The position numbers and the translations under genes are program-made. From positions 26,600,501 through 26,664,500 of the forward strand of contig JAIVEN010000012.1 of the NCBI GenBank assembly GCA_026686845.1: 64,000 nt of DNA, written 5' to 3'. The DNA is from Adenanthera pavonina. Its lineage: Eukaryota; Streptophyta; Magnoliopsida; Fabales; Fabaceae. The notes under the pieces are model-generated. The model was given only the letters and a program-made list of their open reading frames with translations. It was not told the DNA's origin and did not search any database. This document shows positions 56,932 to 64,000 of the stretch, piece by piece. How positions within the stretch are numbered: position 1 is the first letter of the stretch; every line of letters begins with the position of its first letter.

Positions 56932-59500
56932 ATGATGATGCTGAGATGTTGCTCCAGGCTTCGTTCCTTGGCCTTTCACTCTCGCCAAGCTCTTCCTTCA
57001 ACCTCTTCCCGTCGTCTCCTTCACTGTAACCCACATCCTCTCCCCTTTTCTTCCTCTAATTGGCTTCCTTCTCCTCTCTTCAACGTCTCTTCATCATGCC
57101 CTTCTACATTATCTCTTCATGCCTTTCGTTCTCCTTTCCTTCCCTCTGTAAGTCATTGATTTCAGACTTCTGTTTTTCTTTTGGGTTTGTTTGGTTGCTG
57201 CAAAAATGCATCAGTAAATACTGACTTTGATTTAGGAATTTTAAAGTGACATATATTGTACTTGTGAGTTGTTAATCTCTCAGTTGAGTAGTCATTGAAG
57301 CGTGAAATGTTCAGTTATAGTACAGAAATACATAGAGCAAAAAAATGTACAGAAATGTTCAATAAAATCTTAATTTTTTAGTTGGTATATTTATCTTGTA
57401 GAATAGATGGTAAATTTATAGTTTAGTTGCTCACAATTGATGCTATAATTTGAGCCAGTTTTGTGGTGTGGCACTGACGATTATTGTGACAACATTTTAG
57501 TTACTTCTATGAAACTGTAGTTGCTTCAAGTGCGGCACGTTTCGTCAAGAGAACGGAAGAAGAGAAGAAAGCCAATGACTCCAGTCACTTCCAAGATTAA
57601 GAAAATCAAGATGAAATTTTATTCGTGCGTTTCACCATGATACTTACATCTCTTTGTTGTTTCTTTTTAATAGTATATTGTTTTCAACAGCGTTGCAATT
57701 TATGGAACAGGTCCTACAAGTCCAGGTTTAGGACATTGAATGATGGGACAATCAGGCGTTGGAAGGAGGGAAAACGGCATAATGCTCATTTGAAGGTCTG
57801 CTTGTTCTTATCCTTTCAAAGATTAAGCCCTTAAAATATGTGATAGTTTATTTGGTATTAAAAGTGAGTTACTGGGGTGACTCTAGAATCCTCATCATCA
57901 TGTTGATGGCTTGATGGACCAAATAAATTGGATTTTTGGAGGGAAGCGAAATCGAAATAAATCACATTACACCAATTTTCAAAATTCCCTCAACATAATC
58001 ATATGAGGTGCAAATAAATTTACAAAACTTTCCTTGACTAAATCCTAAACTCTTAACAAATGTTAGGCCTTGCAAAATATGATGTCTCAAGAATTTCTGT
58101 GCATGAAAGTAGAATGTATTAAATGTTTCTTTCAAATGTCATCATAAAATCCATTGGTCCTTTCAATAGATAAATAATTGTAGCTTTCTCCTCGGTATAT
58201 GATCTTGTTAGACTTAAAGTCAAAGTCTACAATCCTTGCCTGAATTAAAGCTCCCTTGATTCACTTACCACTGTATGGCAAAAACAGAGAGGATACCCAA
58301 TGACCTTTGGTTCTATTGGCTCCTCCTATGGTTTTAAATATTGAAAGACTAAGTTGATACCGGTGGTTTAATTCTAAACCCCTCTTCCCTCTCTGAAAAA
58401 ATGTGTACACACATATTAACCTTCCTAAGTATCAAGTGCTGCTGTTGCACTTCTTTGTGAAAAAAAAAATAGAAGAGAGGAAAAATGATGGGAGGGATGA
58501 AAATTGATAGTGTATTAATGCATAAATTATGCCTAGATGCATTAATTAGTTTCATCCTTCTTAATTTCTTTCCTTCTATATTTTGTCTCCCTAATATAGG
58601 CTTGGGGATTGTTGTACATGACATTATTCAATTCCTTGAAATAAAAAACTCAAACCATGTACAAAAGATAATGACTAAAAGCTATTTTCTGATTTACTAT
58701 AATTTGGCTTCCACAATCAATGGGATATAGATCATTTTCAAACTCCTTAGGATGCTCCTCTGTGAAATTTGGCCGAGTATTTTGAGTATTATTCATGTTT
58801 TGGTTGTATCAATGTGTATAGGCCATTGATGAAAATTAAAATGCAAACGTGCGTCATTATGGCCAAATTAGAGTCACTATAATATGGTTGTATTTTAATG
58901 TATTGCTAAGCAGATGGATAATCTAAAATGCAAATTAGTTGTATTTGTTGTGGAACTGTTTTGAAATGGATGTTATAGGCTGCTATGCATAGCACATGGC
59001 TATGATTGATGTTTCCAGTTATTTCATGCAAGCAAAGTAGTTGCATTGACCGTAACTGCATCATGAGACCTTGCTTAGGATAGCTGGCATTATGTATGCA
59101 CATGGTTGTGGATCATGGAAATACTTGTACGGTCTAGTGTATGTTTAGGCCCTCTAATAACGTCTGTGCAGAAGTAGTACAAACTATGATGTTTTGCATG
59201 TCAATTTACTGTCTGGGATAATTAAATATGGCCAATTGCTTTGTTGATTCTGGGGACCTTTGCCTGCTCTGTATTTGCTTTATAGGACTGACCAACTTTA
59301 AGTTTTATTTCCTTCACTGTTGGACTTGGGCAAATTTTAGTTATTTTGTTTATGTGAGTTAAGGATGGTCCACTGTCCTTGAAACTAAAATTTTCTGGTA
59401 TTGACTGCAGTCAAAGAAGTCAAAACGTAGACTGAGAAAACCTGCTATTGTTCCCCTGGCATATGCCAAAGTGATGAAGAAGCTCAGTTTTTGTGGTTAG
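56932..59500 (+). CDS. Mitochondrial 50S-type ribosomal protein L35 (bL35m)
   Basis: Small basic protein of the large mitochondrial ribosomal subunit. Exons 56932-57150, 57521-57624, 57711-57795 and 59411-59500 join in frame to 165 aa. Residues 1 to about 75 are rich in Arg, Ser, Leu and Pro (MMMLRCCSRLRSLAFHSRQA at the start), typical of a mitochondrial presequence. The mature part is very basic and carries the bL35 signature: KIKMKFYSSYKSRF, GTIRRWKEGKRHNAH, KSKRRLRKPAIV and a final AYAKVMKKLSF. The plastid form of L35 has a different N-terminus, so a mitochondrial assignment is preferred, but targeting is inferred. Three in-frame ATG codons sit together at the start; the first is used here. 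The 1.6-kb last intron holds nothing recognisable. Confidence 0.9.
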
Positions 59501-61199
59501 AACGTTTTAAGTTTCTGCTACTTACTGCATGAAAGAGAAAATGTTTACAGATCATCCTTTTCTTTGTTGTCTCTGTTGTCCATTTTCTCATTTTATAGAC
59601 CCAAGAATGAGCAATGTGTTCCCTAGGTACTTGGTCTACAGCAAATACATTAGATAATATGTTGAGGTTCGTCATAGTGGCAATCTTTAGTAAACAATGT
59701 TGAAATAGTGGCTGATTCATGTTTTTTTGTTGGGATATTTCCGAATTATTAGTCGGTAATAAGATTTATTTGAGGAATCTTGAGACTGGAGAAGTGCCAC
59801 TGAAAATATGAAAGCTGCATTAATTTTGAACGATATTTGCTGTTTGTCAAATATCACTGTTAACTCAAAATTTGTAAATGCAGGTTGCTTCACCATAAGT
59901 AAATGGGTGCTTTCATTTTTAGTCACAGAAATGACTTCTTAAAATAGTGGGTCTATTGGCTGGAGATTCCTTCCATGCATAAAAGACCTATCTAAATAGA
60001 TCTCAGAAATTGTTGATTGGAGCATGATATCCTTAATAGTGTAGGATCCATTAACTCTAAACCACCTCCTTTTTGCTAAAAATCCCAAGCCCGCAATAGT
60101 GATTTTAATCTTTAAGAAAAGCGAAGCAAATACACCTTATGCATGTTTGTGGTAGTTCAGTAAGAGGAAACCAATGCAAATTTTAGAAGCATGTTTAAGA
60201 AAAATTGTTAAGAAAAATAGATCATTGAAACTCATATATCCCACTAGACTGAGGTATTTGATATTTCAGCGGTGTCAAAGCTGTAGTTTCACTCCACACA
60301 TGGATAATGACTCCAAAACTGAATATCTGTGAAAGCTTTTATCCCAGTAGACTCGCATTTGTCCATATCTTCGTTTGTCTTTTCAGTCACTAGAGATGAT
60401 TTTTGTCTTACGATGTAACTGTACTAGGTTATAGAAAACGTAAAGAAAATTGAAGGTCTTTTTTTTTTTGGGGGGGGGGGGGTGGTTGGGTTTAGAAACT
60501 TTTGAACGGTATTTATTTATTTATTTTCAATTTAATTCGCAAAATTCTCTTCATGGGTTTCGTGGACAAAGCAAAAGAATTGACAATAATATTAAGTAAA
60601 ATTCACATGCATTTCAAATATGTTGACATTTCATGTGTTATCTTTTTGTTGTTTTCTTGTGAAGCTAATGAGTAAACAAATTTATCAAAACGCTTCATTA
60701 CACTTTTTTTTTCCCTCACATTCAAACCTAATATAACTTTAAATTTTGTTTGGAATTAGGGAAAATAAGGGAGGAGAATATTAGAAGGAAAAATGAAGGG
60801 TAAATTGAAAAAAGAATAAGTTATAAAAAAATATATAAATAAGTGAGCTTTAATAATAAAATAGAAAAGGATAACAAATATGCGTGTGATACTTAATATG
60901 ACTAGGTGTATAGTCTTTTTTATTTTGAGCCTTTTATTTTGCTGAGTAAGTTAAGTTCAATAACCTATGGTTAAAGTTATCATATTCTTTATAGCAGCTT
61001 TTTTTTTTTAAGTAATATAAACTCAATAACCCATGGTTAAAGTCATGACATTTTCTTTAGTGCAGTGTAGCACTCGAAGGGACAAAGGTTTGGTAAATAT
61101 TTGCCCACCGATGTGCTTAAAAAAAGGGTTTGGTAAATATTAAAAGGGTCCCAATCTAATAACATAAGAACAAGAGGTTAATGAGGGAATAACCAACTG
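59501..61199. other. Intergenic between bL35m and the endogenous pararetrovirus
   Basis: bL35m 3' UTR, then AT-rich DNA. A T10 run directly followed by a 13-base G run lies at about 60460-60482. A short direct repeat with GGTTTGGTAAATATT occurs at about 61087 and 61127, near the likely left edge of the viral insertion. No gene seen. Confidence 0.5.
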
Positions 61200-61787
61200 A
61201 TAGAACATGATAGTCCAAGTATGATCCAGCGAGTAAAACGGCCTCTCCTGGGCACTGACTCAGGATCCTTTTAGGATTATCCATATCTTTCTCAATTAGT
61301 ACAAACCCTAATTTTCCTCTTGAAACAGAGTTATAAAATTGTTACTAGATCAAGGATCATAATCCGATTCTTTCTGATACACAGGTTCCTCATACAAGGC
61401 AAGTGTAGAGCATACTTGAATCTCTGAGAGTTAGACTATTATCATAGAGAGATTGGATCTAGAGAGAGAGAGAGAGTTTAGAATGAAGACATTGGAAAAT
61501 GTTTATTCAAACTTCGCTTACCAATATGTTACAAGGTGATCCCTTATATAGGAAGAGGGACTCACTAAATTACAAACCAACAACCATTAGTGGGTTGTGA
61601 CTCATCACTCACTACTTAATTATTTTACAGACATCCCGTAGTGGGAATGGCACATCAAACTTTATTACAGAAAAAGGACATGACTCACTAAAGCACTCAG
61701 AAAGTAAAAGTGCGCTGTTGGCACAAACGACAAGATAAAAGTATTCATAAAGTAAAAGTGCGCTGTCGGCACAAACGACAAAATACT
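61200..61787 (-). promoter_or_regulatory. Endogenous pararetrovirus intergenic region with 35S-like promoter
   Basis: On the minus strand, downstream of the polyprotein stop. A TGAGTGATGAGTCA stretch (AP-1/as-1-like; TGACTCA on the plus strand at 61598-61604) is followed by AACCCACTAATGG, then CCTCTTCCTATATAAGGG with the TATA box at 61544-61550. An AATAAA signal (61502-61507) lies about 40 bases past the TATA box. The spacing and wording resemble the CaMV 35S core promoter, which drives terminally redundant genomic RNA. GTATCAGA (61373-61380) could be part of a tRNA-Met primer site (consensus TGGTATCAGAGC), but the match is short. The junction with host DNA is somewhere near 61080-61200. Confidence 0.65.
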
Positions 61788-61800
61788 TTATGGATAGATA
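61697..61800. repeat. Tandem pair of ~50-bp repeats after the viral polyprotein
   Basis: GTAAAAGTGCGCTGTTGGCA followed by CAAACGACAAGATA begins near 61706, and GTAAAAGTGCGCTGTCGGCA followed by CAAACGACAAAATA begins near 61754. The copies are almost identical, each spanning about 35-50 bp. The second lies just downstream of the polyprotein stop codon. Confidence 0.8.
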
Positions 61801-64000
61801 GGCTCATGATGGACACCTTTATTCATTATGTCAGGCTCGAATCTCCTTTCCTCTTTTTCCTTTTTCTTGGCTTTTTTGATTGCGGCTTCCAGCTGTATAC
61901 GGTCTAGTTCTGCATCAAAGTTGTCTTTTGTGATGATTGGTGTTTCCTGAGTGGGAGACAGGAAATCTTGGAGAAATTGAGAGTCCAACTCATTTGGATC
62001 TTGTGATTCAATCAGCTTAGCTGGATTTGAGCACCATTCCGGGTCATCGTCTCCCGAGAGATCAACAGTATCCAGGTTTGATGATGATGGAGAGTCTGTT
62101 GACACTTCTGGTGGTGCTAGAGTTAGCCGTGGCCATTCAAAAGCTATGGCCCTTCCTGTAGTCATTGTTTCATTGGGGTCATAGAATTCTCCAGGCAGAG
62201 GTCCAAGGGAAGTGCATGAAAGGCTGCTTGAGTCTCCTTTGAAGTTATTGAGGTTTAACAGAAAGTTTCTCAAGTCTGTGATAACTTCAGTTTGCCTCAG
62301 TGGCCAGTGTGTAGCTGTTCCCCATAAGTGTGCTTGAACCGGTGTGTAGAGACATCCTAGGTGATCTGCAGCATAAGGCCTGTGCAAAACAAAAAACGAA
62401 TAAACCTGTTGCTTTCGCACAGGAATATTCCATAGGTTATTCTCATCAATAACATTAAACAGTTTTCCTCTCCAAACAGAAAGGGAGGAATACCAGGACA
62501 GGAAGGTTGCTAATGGTGATTTGGCATTTTTCTTATCAGTCAAATACTGATAAGTTGTTCTAGGTGGCAAAGCAATAGCACATGCATATAAAGAGGTTAA
62601 CGACCACATGTACCACATAAACTCAGAGCTTATGGGACCTTTAACATAGGGAATGACTAGGTAGGGGAATAAAGGATCAAAATACTCAGGCTTGGCTTGA
62701 ATGCCAGTCGACTCTAGAAACAGATGAAGATAATGAAACAGACACTGTCGGGCAATAACATTGACTTGTTGAACTGTTGTGGGTTTATATCCAGGAGGGA
62801 AGACCATTTTACGACTAATATGAGACACGGGTGTAGAGGATGACATTTTGGATATGGTAAGTATGAACAATGGGATTTTTGAAATGGAATTGAGCTGAGA
62901 GGATTTTGATGGTCTTGAGAGAAGGTCGGCCAGGAAATTGTGTTTTCCTTTTATGTGCCGGACTGTGAATTTATACCGAGAGAACCACTCCTTCCACCGG
63001 AGTAACTGTTTATCCGGGAGCATCTTTTTCTTCTGATCAAGAATGACAGGAAATGACGTATTATCCATCTCCACAGAGAAATGGGTAAAACTCAGATAAA
63101 AACTGAATTTCTCTATCCCTCTTTTTACAGCAAGAATCTCTTTGTAGATTGAGTGATAGTTTTTCTCTGCGTCCTTGAACTGCCCACTAGCATGTGAACA
63201 GTAGCTCCTTTTGTCTCCTTCCTCCTCGATGAGGACAGCACCCCAATAATTCTCACTTGCGTCAGTTTGAAGGATAAGATTTCCCTTGTCGGGAATCTTG
63301 AGAGGTGGCGGATGCTGAGCAATTTCCTTTAACTTTTTCACTGCTCTGGTTTGTACCTCTGACCATACAGGTGGCTTCTTTCTAAGCATCTTGGATAAGG
63401 GACTGGTGTATTGGGTGACACGTGGAATGAAATCCCTTATGTAGTTTACTATGCCTAAAAATTGCTGGATCTGTTTGTTGGTCAGTTTGTCAGGATATTC
63501 CAATAGTTTAACAGCTATATGTGGGCTGGGCTGAAACTGTCCTTTGGAAAAGATGTTTCCAAGGAATTGGATTTGGGCTTGACCTATTTGGCTTTTTGTG
63601 GCTGAAAGCATTATCCCATATTTTTTGACAATTTGGGTAAATTGGGCCAAGAGTTGTTTATGGGCTTCTTCCGTTTCAGAAAACAGAAGTATATCATCAA
63701 TATAGATTAAGGCTGAATGGAGTATAGGCTGGCAGATTCTTACCATAGCCTTTTGAAATAGTGAAGGGGCTGGTTTAAGCCCAAAAGGCATCACCCTCCA
63801 TTGATATTGGGCATTAGGAATGCAAAACGCTGTTTTGTAGCGATCATCCGGATGGACACCCAACTGCCAAAAGCCCGCTTTTAAATCAAACTTTGAAAAG
63901 ATGGAAACCCTCTTAAGATGAACTGTTTGAGTACTTATTTTTGGTAGAGGGAACTTGTCATCTTGTAAGAAGAGATTTAATGGCTTGTAGTCCACAACAA
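61788..64000 (-). CDS. Endogenous caulimovirid polyprotein, C-terminal part (RT, RNase H and an unassigned extension)
   Basis: Partial frame, open through the window edge and ending with TAA at 61788-61790. Numbering from 63995: reverse transcriptase with FDLKAGFWQ, MPFGLKPAPSLFQ and the catalytic YIDD (98-101), then RNase H with all four acidic positions (Asp245 in QTDASENYWG, Glu286 in IYKEIL, Asp311 in EMDN, Asp357 in FLADLLSRP). AEKNYHS and IEKFSFYL are typical of Caulimoviridae. No integrase follows, which argues against a Ty3/Gypsy element. About 370 more residues continue in frame: a region with several Trp/Tyr-rich hydrophobic stretches, a Ser/Asp-rich linker, and a Lys/Glu-rich C-terminus. 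I cannot assign that part. No stop or frame shift is seen in this portion; movement, coat and protease regions would lie beyond the window. It is an integrated copy; its genus is not determined. Confidence 0.88.
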   Translation of the reverse strand, partial: VVDYKPLNLFLQDDKFPLPKISTQTVHLKRVSIFSKFDLKAGFWQLGVHPDDRYKTAFCIPNAQYQWRVMPFGLKPAPSLFQKAMVRICQPILHSALIYIDDILLFSETEEAHKQLLAQFTQIVKKYGIMLSATKSQIGQAQIQFLGNIFSKGQFQPSPHIAVKLLEYPDKLTNKQIQQFLGIVNYIRDFIPRVTQYTSPLSKMLRKKPPVWSEVQTRAVKKLKEIAQHPPPLKIPDKGNLILQTDASENYWGAVLIEEEGDKRSYCSHASGQFKDAEKNYHSIYKEILAVKRGIEKFSFYLSFTHFSVEMDNTSFPVILDQKKKMLPDKQLLRWKEWFSRYKFTVRHIKGKHNFLADLLSRPSKSSQLNSISKIPLFILTISKMSSSTPVSHISRKMVFPPGYKPTTVQQVNVIARQCLFHYLHLFLESTGIQAKPEYFDPLFPYLVIPYVKGPISSEFMWYMWSLTSLYACAIALPPRTTYQYLTDKKNAKSPLATFLSWYSSLSVWRGKLFNVIDENNLWNIPVRKQQVYSFFVLHRPYAADHLGCLYTPVQAHLWGTATHWPLRQTEVITDLRNFLLNLNNFKGDSSSLSCTSLGPLPGEFYDPNETMTTGRAIAFEWPRLTLAPPEVSTDSPSSSNLDTVDLSGDDDPEWCSNPAKLIESQDPNELDSQFLQDFLSPTQETPIITKDNFDAELDRIQLEAAIKKAKKKEKEERRFEPDIMNKGVHHEPIYP

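Noticed and set aside
61373..61380. tRNA-Met primer-binding site of the pararetrovirus
   Set aside because: Only 8 bases (GTATCAGA) match the consensus; mentioned in the promoter entry as a possibility but too weak to list as a feature.
61788..64000. Ty3/Gypsy retrotransposon as the source of the RT-RNase H frame
   Set aside because: No integrase follows RNase H, the RNase H wording (AEKNYHS, IEKFSFYL) is caulimovirid, and a 35S-like promoter follows the ORF instead of an LTR.

Overview
The window is nuclear DNA of a flowering plant, most likely a eudicot. It is AT-rich, its genes are split by GT-AG introns, and it holds plant-specific families (PIN auxin carrier, AGCVIII kinase with a DFD motif, a plastid-type ABCD transporter, a seed-maturation protein), many MITEs, a Mutator-like element and an endogenous plant pararetrovirus. 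I could not name the species. Gene models were built by hand from splice sites and reading-frame continuity, so exon edges are predictions; in each model given as complete, the exon phases add up to one open frame.

Layout. 1-7617 (+): promoter, leader and 21 coding exons of CTP synthase (613 aa). 9630-15373 (-): 10-exon half-size ABC transporter of the ABCD2 type (713 aa), convergent with CTP synthase. 16190-16426 (-): intronless 78-aa seed-maturation protein with a G-box/ABRE plus RY promoter. 17534-20699 (-): DUF212 / divergent PAP2-family membrane protein (293 aa). 20700-24685: repeat-rich, gene-poor DNA. 24686-26932 (-): AGCVIII kinase of the D6PK/AGC1 type (528 aa). 27761-32452: gene-poor DNA with a degenerate hAT-type MITE. 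32453-34830 (-): 40S ribosomal protein SA/uS2 (309 aa) with site II and telo-box promoter motifs. 36468-38644 (-): PIN auxin carrier with a mid-length loop (474 aa), followed at 41728-43085 by a decayed duplicate broken by two MITEs of one family. 56932-59500 (+): mitochondrial bL35 ribosomal protein (165 aa). 61200-64000 (-): one end of an endogenous pararetrovirus.

The main accessory feature is a 9.87-kb Mutator-like element (43276-53148). It has inverted arms of 2.1 and 1.8 kb, an imperfect 9-bp target duplication, a decayed transposase, a piece of a host alpha-1,4-glycosyltransferase gene, and a 2.1-kb minisatellite whose unit orientation flips at a palindrome. Its transposase was later interrupted by a 662-bp hAT-type MITE with a perfect 8-bp target duplication. 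The pararetrovirus segment is the second: intact reverse transcriptase and RNase H motifs, about 370 further residues I cannot assign, then an intergenic region laid out like a 35S promoter.

The host genes are unrelated housekeeping and signalling genes and form no pathway. One loose link is that kinases of the D6PK/AGC1 class are known regulators of PIN proteins, and one kinase and one PIN gene lie about 10 kb apart here. That closeness is probably chance.
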